Below are positions 42,548 through 54,629 of a stretch of DNA of 64,000 nucleotides, one piece after another. Position 1 is the stretch's first letter. Each line of letters starts with the position of its first letter. Source of the stretch: Telopea speciosissima (Eukaryota > Streptophyta > Magnoliopsida > Proteales > Proteaceae); contig NC_057919.1 in NCBI RefSeq assembly GCF_018873765.1, positions 70,736,984-70,800,983 on the forward strand, written 5' to 3'. Position numbers and translations under genes: made by a program. Below the pieces are notes generated by a model that saw only the letters and a list, made by a program, of their open reading frames with translations, was not told where the DNA came from and did not search any database.

Positions 42548-42943
42548 CTCCTAAGAATGAGAGTTGCTATCCTAAGTATCATTTCTGCTCATTAATTAAC
42601 CACCATCTCTCGCAGTTGCGCAGTGCAGTATGTAAAGAATGAGGATGGAGGGGGGGTTGTCTAAGGGCTTGGCTACTTTCCTTTTCTTTTTTTTTTTTCT
42701 TTTTAAAAACTTGGGCATTGGAATCCAATACGTTTTCGTACGAGCTGTTTAGATGGAATCCACTTTGTAAGACCCACATGGATGAATTCCATCTGAAAGC
42801 TAGGAGCTGTTCTTGTACGCTCACATACGTGAACATGAGCCCAACTCGTGCCATTACCCAGTTGCTTTGCTTGCCATTCTAAAGCCCAGTTGAGCGGGAC
42901 TAACAGGCCGGCACCGTCCGGATCAAGATCTTCTACGATGCAG

Positions 42944-43065
42944 GCTGCCCGTCCTACCGTGCTGCATAGACACAAGGTGGCGTGCATTGACCGCCTTACC
43001 CAATTGGGGGTAAGACGGTCATTGCGCATGGCTGTGTCTGTGCAGCACATGTAGGACAGGGCAGC
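42944..43065. repeat. Hairpin repeat related to 40682-41116
   Basis: The arm GCTGCCCGTCCTACCGTGCT...TTGACCGCCTTACCC pairs with GGGGTAAGACGGTCAT...GCAGCACATGTAGGACAGGGCAGC, with a loop of a few bases at about 43003. It shares the GACCGCCTTACCC core with the larger palindrome. Confidence 0.8.
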
Positions 43066-44155
43066 GCACCCCCCCCCCTGCTCTCCTTTTGCTTCGGTAC
43101 TAGTTCTATGCATAAAAATTGGTTCTATGTTGCCATTTCAAGCTATAAGGAGATGATTTCAGAAGGTTGGGCGTACTCGATGAAACAAAGGCAGGCGGCT
43201 ATAGTTACATAGTCTTACAAGACCTTTGAGGAGTCTTACTCTCACAGAGTCCGTGACTGTCAAAAATCATCGAAAGCCTACTCTCTATCTATATATCTCT
43301 ACACTCAATAGAGACACCGTTAGAGTATAGACAGCCATTAATTAATCTACCCTCCCCTAACCCCACGCCCAAAAAAAAAAAAAAAAAAGGATGGGAAAAG
43401 AAAAAATTACAGGTTTTTTGAATAATCTTGCACTGGAAAAGCATCCATGGATTTTTAAATTGGAAAAGCTTACGCAAGAAAAAGAGATTGGTACTTGGTA
43501 GTAGCGAAGAAACATAAGAAACCCAGACATCCAGAAAACGGAGATTTTGATTGCTGATAGAGGGTGAACAATTTACATAAACTTTCTCGCATTTTGATGG
43601 TTGTGACTGGAATATTATGTGGGAAAAAAAGAAAAAAAGGAAATCAGAGTAAATTGGAAACCTATTCAAATCTGTAAATCCACATTTTTTTTGGGTCTGG
43701 GGGAGAGGGGGGGGGGGGTTGAAAAGATATAGAAACACAACCTGTGATGGATCCAAAACAAATGAACTGAAGAATGACACTGGAACGTACAAGCAGCCTT
43801 ATTCTGCAATTCTATCCACCCCAAAGGCCCAAATACAAAGGGGTGAGATCGAGCCTATTAATTAACTTCCCAAATAATCAAATATTGAAAGAGATCAAAA
43901 GCTGGATAAGGTTTTGTATCAAACGAACCTGGTAGCAGCTACTTACAAATAGAGAAAAAGATGTGGCACACACCTGTCTGTAATCAGAAGCGAATTAATA
44001 AAGCCCTTACTTATTCAAACCTCTATTTCTCCCTCTCCCCCTCCCCTTCTGTCAGAGTCAGACGGGTTTGAAAGAAAAATTCTGTAATTCTTTCCTCAAG
44101 GCCGGCCCCAATAATCTGAAGCTCCTCCACAAGGGTTAAATTACAACAGATCGAG
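43066..44155. other. MYB gene 3' flank
   Basis: Downstream of the MYB stop. It contains a G/A run at 43369-43388 and T-rich stretches. A plausible 3' UTR lies next to 44155. No other gene is supported. Confidence 0.5.
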
Positions 44156-45557
44156 CTATAGTTGTCCGAAGGCAGCCGCAAGTCTATGAAAATCCTTAGC
44201 ATACATATCGGAATTAGCAGCTTGTAACTGTAGTTGTTGTTGTTGTTGTTGTTGTTGTTGCTGCTGCTGGTTGTTGTAGTTCTGATGATGCCATGAAGTA
44301 CCATTCAACCTGTCATCGGTGGTGAGTATGTGGGCTTCTGATTTAATCTCATTGTATAATGGTTGAGGCATTTGGTTCTGTAGCACTGTGGAAGTCATTA
44401 GGAATGGAGTGTGGAGAAATTCGGACCATTTGATGATATCTTCAGCCGCTGCAGGTTCGGTTTCAATGTGATCGACTTGGCTGGCTACCTTATTATTATC
44501 TTCTGTGTTGTTGCAATCCGTCAATCCCCAAGGGAAGACGCTGTTCTCAAAGAAGGCGCCATTGCTGCTGCTCTGCAATTCATTAATACTGCTACTACCG
44601 CTTCCAGTACTGTTGTTGCTGCTGCTGCTGCTACTGTTGTTGTTGTTGTTGTTACCGGAGCTGCCGGCTCCCCAGTACTGATTTCCGTTTGTCGTAGTGT
44701 TATTAGAGAGAAGACTAGTAGTGATGGTGGGGGGCTTGAGACCCATTGGCATGGAATTAATGGAAGAAGTAGGGAGAAGTGAACTTATTGATGACCCGGA
44801 TGATGGAAAAAGACTGGAATTGCATTCGGGAGTGAAGTAGTCGAAAGCCTTATTGCATGAGTTGTGATTGAACCAGAAGGATGTGTTTGGAGGAGGAGGA
44901 GGAGGAGGAGTTGAGTTTACGGAGGAGATCAGCCCCGTGTTGGTCGACCCATAATTATTCAATTGCTGAAGTGGAAAATACCCAATTGATTCTATAGACC
45001 TGCAAGTGCTGCTGCTGCTGCTGGTGTCGTGAGACGTCACAAACCTCTCTAGGAAGAATTCCTTGGTTGTGGCCGCGGGTGTGAGAGAGTCGCTGTTTCT
45101 GATGATCTTGGAACTCGAACAACCATGGAGTGGGTACCTATTCGCAGCCATTGAAGGCGACTTCGACTCTGGTGCTGCAGCTACCAAACCGGGTTTCAAA
45201 TTCTCTAAGTTGAGGAGATTCAGTTCGTTGGAAACCCCCGGGGTTTTCTCATTGTTGCTGTTGGTGGGCGCTTTTTCTTCTTCTGCATGCTCAATAACCT
45301 CAGAGAGAGGTTTGTGGGTGTTGGGGTCAATGCCTCTCTGTCGGAGCTTCTTCTTAATGCAAGAGTTCCATAGGTTTTTGATTTCGTTGTCAGTTCTTCC
45401 CGGTAACTGTGCTGCAATCTGAGACCACCTGACGCACAGTTCCGCAATTAATTAAGTTTTAAAAATTCAAACAACGGAGATGTTTTACTATTACAATTTA
45501 CAATAATAAAGCTGGTTTTTTGGGGGGACGGGATTATAATTAATTATCTCAGAAGTC

Positions 45558-45606
<49 letters not shown>

Positions 45607-46021
45607 ATTTACCTGTTGCCAAGAACAGCATGGAGTTCAATGATAAGGTTCTCTTCCTGGTGTGAGAATGTGCCTCGCTTCAAATCAGGCCTCAGGTAGT
45701 TTATCCACCTCAACCGGCAGCTCTTACCACACCTCTGCAAACCTGCAAGATAAACGTTTTTAAGAGGCCGGAAGTGCTATTTAAATAGGAAGGTTTAATG
45801 TTGGATTAACATCCCAGAAAGAGAAGAGAAGACAGACTCGTGAAATAAATTGTCCTAGCTAATTAGCTATAGCTCTAGAAATGAAAACCTGCTTGTTTAG
45901 GGACAGAGCTCCAACATCCGTGTCCATACTTGGTAATATGTCTCAAAAGCTTCTCGTCTTCCTCTGGAGACCAGAGACCTTTCCTCAACTTCTGTTTGTA
46001 ACAGCAAGAGTGCCTTCCCAT
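44156..46021 (-). CDS. R2R3-MYB transcription factor, MYB61/50/55/86 type
   Basis: Minus-strand exons 46021-45889, 45742-45613 and 45428-44156 join to 1536 nt (511 aa) with GT-AG introns. The start [20 protein letters not shown] opens the R2 repeat with its three spaced Trp. R3 runs through LKRGTFS to [20 protein letters not shown], with Trp in RWSQIA and LWNS. Intron positions are the standard R2R3-MYB ones. The DNA-binding half is typical of subgroup 13, known for roles in wall, mucilage and stomatal control. The C-terminal half is low complexity: poly-Pro, poly-Asn, poly-Ser and a run of 12 Gln, with an acidic patch before it, suggesting an activation region. An AG microsatellite sits in intron 2. 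No frame damage is seen. Confidence 0.94.
45563..45602. repeat. (AG)n microsatellite in MYB intron 2
   Basis: About 40 bp of AG ending ten bases before the exon 2 donor. Confidence 0.95.
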
Positions 46022-47357
46022 CTGATCGAATTCTGAACTCTGGAGTCAATTGAATGAAGTCCGCCTGCAATGCTGAAAATGCTGGGTAGCTGCAGAGGTA
46101 AGTTTCCAAGAATTGACAGATTCTGTACTGGGGAAGAAGGGGAACACGGCCGGCCCAGATAAATTGGCAGCGGCAAGGCAACAAGTAACACAAAGTTTAT
46201 TTGAATGGATTGGATTGTTGGACGCTTTGGCTTTGGAGGTGGTGGGGTGACTGAGGGGAGCGAATGAGATTGAGGAGAAAGATAAAACGATCGATGACGA
46301 TGACGATGACGATGATACTCAAGATCGAAGACCTGGCAGTGGAGCGGAGGCTGAGAAAATGAAATAGCAGCTGAGATTGAGAAGGGGGAATTGAATTAAT
46401 AGAAGGCAGAGAGCCAGCTCAGAGCCTCGGAAAGAGAGAGGTCACAGTCCAGGACAGTGATTGGTGTCTTGAGTCTTCTCCTTCCCCTTTTCCTTCCTTT
46501 CCTTTTTATTCGATTTTCTTTGTACTAATGCCTCACCCTCCTCATTTTTTTTTTTTTTGAAAGTTTTTCTTCAAAAAGAAGGATGAGAAGATGAGGTATT
46601 AATCTGAGTTGCAGATGTCTAATCACAGCCTGAGAATTAATGTCTGTTGCAGGAACGGTGGGACACTTCAACTGATATTTTAAGGGCATGTCCAGGTACT
46701 TCCTACTTGGAGGACTTCTTTTTACTTTTTTTTCTTTTTTTTTTTTCGGTTTTTTGGTTTGGACTTTGGACCCAGAAGAGAAGAGAAGAGAGAGAAGTTG
46801 ATTTGTTGATTAGAACCCATGCTTGAAACCCAAGTCAGTAAAAAAATAAAATAAACATTTGATAGTGTGGCGTGGTGAAACAAAGGCAATAAAGATAAGC
46901 GAAGGAAGTCCACACCGGGAGGTGAGGCATTAAAAAAAAAAAAAGATGAAACAAAAGGAGAGAATTTTACAGCAGCAGCTAGCTAGAGAGGGTCAGAGGA
47001 GTTTGTACTGGGTTTGAAGCAACAGCCTTTTCCCAACCAAGGTCAGGTCAGGTCAGAGAGGAGACACTCCAAAGATTCCATATAAGAGTGTAACTACAAA
47101 GATGAGGAAGAGGAGTGGAGAAAGGAAATTAATAATGAAAGGGGGAAATGGGGTTTTGTGACAAGAAAGAAAGAAAGACCACCCATATGCTTAGTTGAGG
47201 TTTACCGTTCAGTATACTGCACTCATGGAAGGTAACGGAAGCTTAGAATAAATATAGAAATAATAAGCTCTCTCTTTCTTGCTCTCCGAGTCATATTCAT
47301 TGTTTGATAGTTAGAATACTTTTTGGCGTCAGAACCCCTCCAACCGAAGAAAATAAT

Positions 47358-47396
<39 letters not shown>

Positions 47397-47734
47397 TCTT
47401 TCTCTTTGCTTTTGGAGGTAAAATTTTCAATATGATGATCACTTTGAAAAGTTTCATCATAACGTGGAAAAAGAACAAATATATGGTTTGGACCGCTCTG
47501 AGAAAGTGGAATGGAAGGTATCTTCCCTCCTTTCTCCCTTTCCTCCTTTCTGAAAGTAACATTTCATGTTGCAACTTCCCCCATTACTACATGTTTTCCA
47601 TTTTCAGATAAATTTCGCAATTTTCCCTTTCGTTTTTTCCCCTTTTGTTGTTTCGCAATGGATGGAGAATCAGATAATTATTGAGAGATACCTGATGGTG
47701 CACGGTTACCCATTAAAATAGATATTATGCTAAC
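46022..47734 (-). promoter_or_regulatory. MYB 5' flank (UTR and presumed promoter)
   Basis: Upstream of the MYB ATG, with no other gene. Contains GATGAC repeats near 46295, poly-T near 46548 and 46735, a (CT)n run at 47361-47392 and GA-rich stretches. No TATA box can be fixed with confidence. Confidence 0.4.
47361..47392. repeat. (TC)n microsatellite
   Basis: A 32 bp TC run upstream of the MYB gene. Confidence 0.9.
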
Positions 47735-47946
47735 TAAGGGTAGGGGTGCAAGTTTGGACCTATCAACCCGAACCCGCCTTGGCCTGTCCTGAGCTCGAAT
47801 AGGGTTTGGACTAAGATATTTGGTCCTGAGGACGGGTCAGAGTTGAAAATTTTTTGCCCTAAGTCAGGGTCAGGTTGGGCCATGGTTGAGGCCTCGGGCT
47901 AAGCTGTCCCGACTTGGCCCGACCTTGTTTTAAGTTATACTATAAA

Positions 47947-47977
<31 letters not shown>

Positions 47978-48773
47978 ACGCTAAACATCACCCATATTTT
48001 GTTATATAATATATTATATATGAAAATAATAAGTGACATAATACATTTTATTATAGTGTTACTTTACGTAAAATTGATAATTTTCTTCCCGGTCCATTTC
48101 AACCCATTCATTTCCTTCCCCCTCCCCATGATCAGGGCCAATCTAGTCCGACCCTGAGGGCAGATCAATGATGGATTTTTCAAACTTTGATTCAAACCCT
48201 GAGTCAAAGTCTGGTAGGGCCTGGGCCTAGCTAAGGGGATTCAGGGTTGGACTAGGGTTCTATAAAGCCCGGCCCAACCCGACTTTGTTGCAGCCCTAAC
48301 TAAGGGTTTCAATTGGTATGGTTTCAATTTTTTGGTTCGGTTAAAAATATAAAATGTAAAAGCTAAAATTGAACCAAAAATATAAATGAATTTTTAAATT
48401 CAAAATATAACTGATTGAATTCGGTTTCAAATTTGGTTTTAGGTGTCTGCGCCAACTTTTACCATCTTCATTAATAATAAAAAGCCCTTATTTATTAGGG
48501 TCATAATCCATCAAACTTTTTTCAAACATTAAAAAGGAATCGAATTCATCATCTACATTGATTGAAATACTAAAACGTAATATAAGTTTACCCGATTTCT
48601 TATTCGGTTTGAAAATAGGTATTTTGGTCCAATTCAATGGTTTTAGACAAGAAATCGAAATCAAACCAAGAAAAGATTCTAACTTTTGAAACCAAAACGA
48701 ATCGATTTACTTTGATTTAGTTTGGTTCGATTTGATTTTAAATGATCTGTTTGGATTCTAAATTACACTCTTA
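47735..48773. mobile_element. Outer hAT-like element (interrupted)
   Basis: Flanked by identical 8 bp ATGCTAAC at 47727-47734 and 48774-48781. The ends TAAGGGTTTCAATT (split after six bases by the inner element) and AATTACACTCTTA are an imperfect inverted pair. The internal part is AT-rich with TTTGGTTCGG words and has no coding frame. Its own length without the insert is about 470 bp. Confidence 0.75.
47741..48298. mobile_element. Inner hAT-like element
   Basis: 558 bp with ends TAGGGGTGCAA and TTGCAGCCCTA (10 of 11 paired) and a perfect 8 bp duplication ACTAAGGG at 47733-47740 and 48299-48306. It is GC-rich in CCCGACC/GGGTCGG words near both ends, AT-rich in the middle with a TA microsatellite at 47947-47972. 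There is no transposase frame. It lies six bases inside the outer element. Confidence 0.88.
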
Positions 48774-48781
48774 ATGCTAAC

Positions 48782-50201
48782 AAAATGTATTTAATCAAAT
48801 ATATAAATTACATACGGTATTGTATATATGAAGCCGGCCATGAGCTGAGGGTGGTGACTATGCATGCAGATATTTACCCATCGTCAAAAAAACCTGATTG
48901 ATTTTCCAACCATGGTTTGAATCTGAACTTGTATTTTTTAATTTAATTGGCATAATATTCTTTTAAAAAAAAGGAGAGAGAGAGTTTTGATTCCACTTCA
49001 ATCTTTTCATCATTTGCTTAATTTGAGCGTGTTACTAGGGTGTCCTTTCTTTGATTATAAGCTGTGGATTGATATTTATTTCTAGTGATACTTGGAATTA
49101 AATTCGACAATAGAATTTCATGCAATTCTTTAGATATCAAAGTTAAACCCCCCCACCTCTTCCCTTCCAAAAAAAAAAAAAAAAAAAACCTTTACATTTC
49201 AAAGGTAAATCCCCAATTAATTAAATACATGGAGGATTTATATATAAATATTGTCTCATCTTAAATCACCGATGTGTATAACATTCAATTTGTTGAATCT
49301 TCGTCTATTAAATTTTAAGGAAAAGGTTTTTTGAGCAAGCGAAATAGAGGACACACCAATATGATGAGACGGACTGGCCTCATACATAGGAGGCAAAAAA
49401 ATCATTTCATGAAAGAGAGATGATTCAAACGTACCCTCCCCTAGCCACTTGATCAAAGAATCTTTTCCCTAATTTTTATCAAGAGTTAATATACGGAGAA
49501 AAAAGTTAAAAAAAAAAAAAAACCAAATAATTAAATAAAAGAAAGAGATTCTGAAATCCGCACATTATCTTTGGGATTAGTTTTTATTTACCTCAATGAT
49601 TAGAAGTGTATAGTGGCATGATAATTCAAAGATTCTTCACAGCTTTTATATAGATTAAAATGAATACGAGACCACAAGAGTCTTTGTTTTTTTTTTTAAT
49701 TGTTGCGAGGAGGAGGGACAAAATCAAAATTCATGGTTGACAGAAAAAAAATAATAATAGATCAGTCTATTATATATAAATTAAAGGTTCTGCGGATATA
49801 TCATTATTATATATAAAATATTGGTCAGTGTTTGAGGCTTTCAATCAGTCTAATCCTTGGTGTTTCCAGCTTATCTGAGGGGCCCTTTCAGAAACCAGAC
49901 AGGAAACATCAAGGAGGAGAGTTTGGGGAATACACGTTTTAATTTAGAAGTACACCATGGAAGAATCAATCTAAAATTCTCAACCAAACGAGTTAGCTAA
50001 TGGGATTTTTTATTTTTTATTATGAAGCATTAGCTGTCGTGCCTGTAGACGCCTTGAACCGCGAGAGCCTCTCAAAACTGCTTGCAATACTCTAATTTGG
50101 AAGGGGGGAAAAATTTGGAGAATACTGATTTATTAACTAAGAAATAATAATGATAATAACATAGTAATGATACGAACTTTTTCACCATATACATACATAG
50201 T
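48782..50201. other. Intergenic, no gene seen
   Basis: AT-rich, with poly-A near 49170 and 49510. No supported frame or clear element end. Confidence 0.5.
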
Positions 50202-50254
50202 TTTTTTTTTTTTTTTTTTGGGATAAAAGAAAAAGGATTATATTAACTTAAAAG

Positions 50255-51173
50255 GAATTTACAGTCTAAAGTATTGATGTCCGAAGGCATCCTTGTGAAC
50301 AAGGTTCAAAAGCCCCACAGGCAAGCTGTCTATACAAAAATGGATCTCCTCAGGGTGATAGGGGAATCCGACTAAAAAGTCAGCACAAAAGTTAGTCTCA
50401 CGCACATGGAACTGGAAATCAAGAGAATAGAAGCAGTCCCGGAGGTCTCACACATCGTGCACAAGGTCAAAGGTAGTCCAAGGGATAGCGACATGACCAT
50501 TGAGGATCTGAATAGCCAAAAGGGAGTCAGAGTAACAAAGGATTCGCTCCAACCCAAGACTGAATTTACAGTCTAAAGTATTGATGTCCGGAGGCATCCT
50601 TGTGAACAAGGTTCAAAAGCCCCGCAGGCAAGCTGTCTATACAAAAATGGATCTCCTCGGGGTGATGGAGGAATCCGGCTAAGAAGTCAGCACAAAAGTT
50701 AGTCTCACGCACATGGAATTGGAAATCAAGAGAATAGAAGCAGTCACGAAGGTCCCACACATCATGCACGAGGTCAAAAGTAGTCCAAGGGATAGCGATA
50801 TGACCATTGAGGATCTGAATAGCCAAAGGGAGTCGAGTAACAAAGGATTCGCTCCAACCCAAGACTGAATTTACGAGCCTAAAGTATTGATGTCCGGAGG
50901 CATCCTTGTGAACAACGTTCAAAAGCCCTGCAGGCAAGCTGTCTATACAAAAATGGATCTCCTCGGGGTGATGGAGGAATCCGGCTAAGAAGTCAGCACA
51001 AAAGTTAGTCTCACGCACATGGAATTGGAAATCAAAAGAATAGAAGCAGTCACGAAGGTCCCACACATCATGCACGAGGTCAAAAGTAGTCCAAGAGATA
51101 GCGATATGACCATTGAGGATCTGAATAGCCAAAAGGGAGTCAGAGTAACAAAGGATTCGCTCCAACCCAAGAT
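50255..51173 (-). repeat. Tandem triplication of LINE RNase H C-terminus (about 306 bp units)
   Basis: Units start at 50255, 50562 and 50867 on the plus strand, spaced 307 and 305 bp, and are about 95% alike by eye. Each covers the stretch from LERILCYSDS to the terminal HQYFRL and stop. In the unit at 50867 the stop context has changed (GAGCC for AGT), so translation reads through into the next copy. Confidence 0.92.
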
Positions 51174-51858
51174 TGCGAGCTTTGTGAAGTCCAACGCAAA
51201 TGGCCATTAACTCCATTCGAAGAACATTGCGCTCTGTTGTCCCCCCAGCGATGGCAAAAAGGGGCGCACCGAAATGATTTCGCCCAAGACAACCATAACC
51301 ACCACCTTGGGAACGAACATAACCATCATAGCTTATAGCAATCCAACCTGGAGGAGGAGCCAACCAAGAATAGGGGACTTCATGGCCTAGGGTCAGGGAA
51401 GCCGAGATCTTCCAACGACCCAAAAATTCATGAGCGAAGGGGGTGTCAGGCATAACACCTGCTGTCATACTAGAAAACTTATCCCTGGTGTCCGCAATGA
51501 TATGATGCACAATAACCGAGTAGTGATGGGCTTCATTTTGAAAGGCACGGCTATTGCGCTCTGACCAGATGCGGTAAATAACAACAGAGAAACTAAACTG
51601 CTTGATGCACGCCACAAAGGAAGAGCCAGTGAAATGAGAACAAACCCAGCCGAGCTCTCCTTGCCAGGTGAGAAGCGGATCTCGCCTATAACCGTAGAGC
51701 AATAGAACTTCTTGCCAAATGGCATGCGAGTAGGTGCATCCAAAAAAGAGATGATCAAACGTTTCTTCATCAGTGTTACACAGGTAGCAGCTCCGCTCGG
51801 GGGATGAGATCATTTTGAACATTTGATATACAATCATTTGTGGAAGAAGAACGTACAA
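50566..51858 (-). pseudogene. LINE ORF2 C-terminus: zf-RVT plus RNase H, extended by duplication
   Basis: A 430-codon open frame. The zinc block CYLCNTDEETFDHLFFGC is at residues about 20-37, followed by a linker with VVIYRIWSERNSR. The RNase H part starts near ISYDGYVRSQGGG (family D as first metal ligand), with Glu in RMELMAICVGLHKA, Asp in CYSDSLLAIQIL and the FHVRETNFCADFLA end with the last Asp. A second RNase H C-terminus (SLLAIQIL-like LPLAIQIL to HQYFRL) is fused on. The catalytic DEDD set looks present. The RT is missing, so it cannot transpose. Confidence 0.85.
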
Positions 51859-54629
51859 TCAAATTAAATTGATTCATAAATTTCAAGATGTCTTTATTTT
51901 CTCCAAATCAACCTATATATATATATATATAAGAAAGTTGGATTACAAGGAGAGAAACCGAAATATATATAAACAATTAACGAAATAAGATACGAAAATA
52001 ATATCTTTAAATCACACGCAAAACTTCAGAGACCCGATACACCCCTTAAACGTCCGAATTTGACCCCTAAAATATTAGTTTTCTATTACTAAGATTGCGA
52101 TTAGATTTCTTTACCAAGAAATCTTCTCCTTGTCTTTTATATATAATACCTTCATTAGCAATGAAAAATTCATTCGACTACGAATCCTCACAAATACAGT
52201 TTCTAACTAGATATAATAATTATTATTTATAATTTACTGAATGTAGTAGCTAGACAAATGCCCTTATTACCATATTTAATGATTCGAGTTGACAGTTGAT
52301 TCCTATAGTTAATAACAAATATTTACGTGCTTAATTTTTCTAACCTCTTGCTCTTAGAGAGATGAATTACTTGATCTGACATTTTGGTTTAGCTTTCAAA
52401 TAATAATCATAATGCTTAATTATTAGTTATATTATTGTCCTAACGCAGCAAAGTCAAGGGTGTTACCATAAATATGAATAAGGATATGAGGGCAGAAAAC
52501 AAATTCTCTAAATCAAATTGGAGTCTGATCGAGTTGATATAAAGATGCCCTGCATGCATTATTAATTATAGATTTATTTGTTTTAGGTAGCTAGCCTAGC
52601 TAGGCTAGCTAGGCTAGGTCATCATGAAATGAAAGGCCAAATATCCCATTGCATGCTAATTAGATGTATGCATGGTATGGTATGCCTAGCTAGCTACTTA
52701 GTAAAAGGTATCCTTTTTTGTTCTTTTCTTTTTTTTTTCCTTTCTTTGTTTTCTTTTCTTTTCTTTTCTTTTCTTTTATAAAAGAAGAAGAAGAAAAAAG
52801 ATAGTAATTATTAATGATCTTCGTCTCCTCTCCAAAACCCTTATAAATTCATAATATTTGAAGCTTGTCTGCTTCTTATTATGGTATTTAATATGTACAT
52901 TTGGGGCCGCCTCCACCTTAGCAATAATGTATCTTGTTGTATATGTATGTACAGACAGAGAGAGAGAGAGAGGAAATAGAAAGTGTATAATATTGGGCCG
53001 GATATGATAAATTAATAAGGGCCCCCCAAAGAGATACTTGTAGTGCTAATTAATTAATTTATGTCCATATGTATATGTATATTAAATAGAAGCAGCACAT
53101 GCATGCATGACATGAGCTGTTCCGTTAATTAGTCAACCGGCCTTATGGTTTTGATTCCCAAATTTATACATTATTATGAATTTTTATGCATGCATGCAGG
53201 TGTCTTCAAATGATTTAAGGACGTAATTACATAATGTTTCGATCGATCGGCTTGGTAGTACCTGTGACCTGTGGTCCTTCATCAAAAAATTAATGACATT
53301 ATAATATTGAAATCAATAGTTAACTAATCATAGAAAAGATAATAAATATTGACATCACAAAATGAACTCTACAATTAAATCATTCAATTTTTTGTCTGAA
53401 TATTGATCCATTCGATACGGTCTAGTTTTCAGTCAGTCCCATCGTATGATGTACGCCAGTCCAAAACCAATACAATAAGGATTGGTTTGGTTTGATCCAG
53501 GTTTTTTCAATCAAATTTATTGGTTCAAATTAGGTTTTGACACCCCTAGACTGATATCAATGAAAATTTTCTAGAAGTCTTAAAAAAAAAAATAAAGAAA
53601 AAAAGATCTCTGTTTGGTGGCATGGGATTTGGGCAGAAATATAATTTTAAGTTAGTTTTGAAACAAGGGCAAGGAAGCTATTCCGACGCCCTCTCACAGG
53701 GCATCATTGCCCCCTGCAGGGTGGATACCCAAATGCGCTCTCCCATTGACCCAAACAGTGATGCAGAGACAATGCGACCAAGTAGCGATCTCATACCCAT
53801 AAATAAATTAGTATGTACATCTTAAAATGAACAAGCTATTATTATTAATTAGGAGAAGTAGTAATTAAGTTGTAGGTAGGTGTAAGTAGAGTGATCTGAT
53901 CATGAGGGCCGGTCAGAGACATAAACAGTATAGTGGGGTATTATGGCTAATATATATAACCACACCAAAAGGGCCAAGAAGGCAAGAAGCAACTGGAGGG
54001 CCACAGCCTGATCATATACATACATATATATGGATGCAGCTAGCAGGCGCCAGATAGAGCATAATCCTCGCCACCGTAGTACTTACGTCTTGGTTCATTG
54101 CTTAGTCATTAATTAATTAACTCCCGAGTACTCTTTGATAGAGTCTCCTGAGTCCTGACTGACTTCAGTAAGTAGTACGTACGCACGCAGTAGTAATAGT
54201 AGTGGTGGTGATGGTGTTCTAGTACAACTCTTCTTAGAGCGGCGATCACCGTCAAGATCGTCCCTTAAAGATGCATATAACCGTATATGGATATATATAT
54301 ATATATATATATATATACACTTAAAACAGTGGAGCATATATATGATGATGAGTTTCTGCTCTCTTCTCCCTACGCAGTACTATCTCTATATGTGTATGTG
54401 CGGTGGTGGGTCATGGGTGTCCCCTAATTATCGATTGATTGATATTCATCTATCTCTCTCTTAATTTCCTTCCTTCCTTTTCTACCATATTCATCCAATA
54501 TTCCAAGCTATCTAACCGCCACATTACTCAAACATTCGTCGTCTCTAGAGCTCGCTGCTGTTCGGTACGTTGTTCAGTCTCAAGTCTCAACTCTTAAATA
54601 AATGAATTTTTATATTTATTTCAAAAATA
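51859..54629. other. Intergenic, no gene seen
   Basis: AT-rich with a TTTTC repeat near 52740-52777, CTAGCTAGG repeats near 52590-52620, and an (AT)n at 54291-54316. GGTTTTGACACCCCTAG at 53532-53548 resembles one terminus of a hAT-like element, but no partner is found. Confidence 0.5.

Larger units (their letters stand above)
50202..51858 (-). mobile_element. 5'-truncated LINE 3' end with triplicated RNase H end
   Basis: The minus strand reads from the zinc-binding RVT tail to the RNase H domain and finishes in an 18 bp poly-A at 50219-50202, the typical tail. The 5' end is truncated near 51850. No target duplication is clear. The last 300 bp of coding is present three times in tandem. Confidence 0.85.

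Noticed and set aside
44411..44782. Plus-strand ORF over the MYB gene
   Set aside because: Antisense shadow of the third MYB exon. The Val/Ala runs mirror the Asn/Ser/Gln repeats.
17444..46021. Wall-biosynthesis gene cluster (pectin acetylesterase plus MYB61-like)
   Set aside because: The two genes lie nearly 8 kb apart (36801 to 44156), separated by transposon debris and on opposite strands. Nothing in the sequence shows joint control.
50372..51194. Repeated GWSESFVTLTPFWLFRSSMV peptides as a new repeat protein
   Set aside because: Out-of-frame readings of the triplicated LINE RNase H unit.
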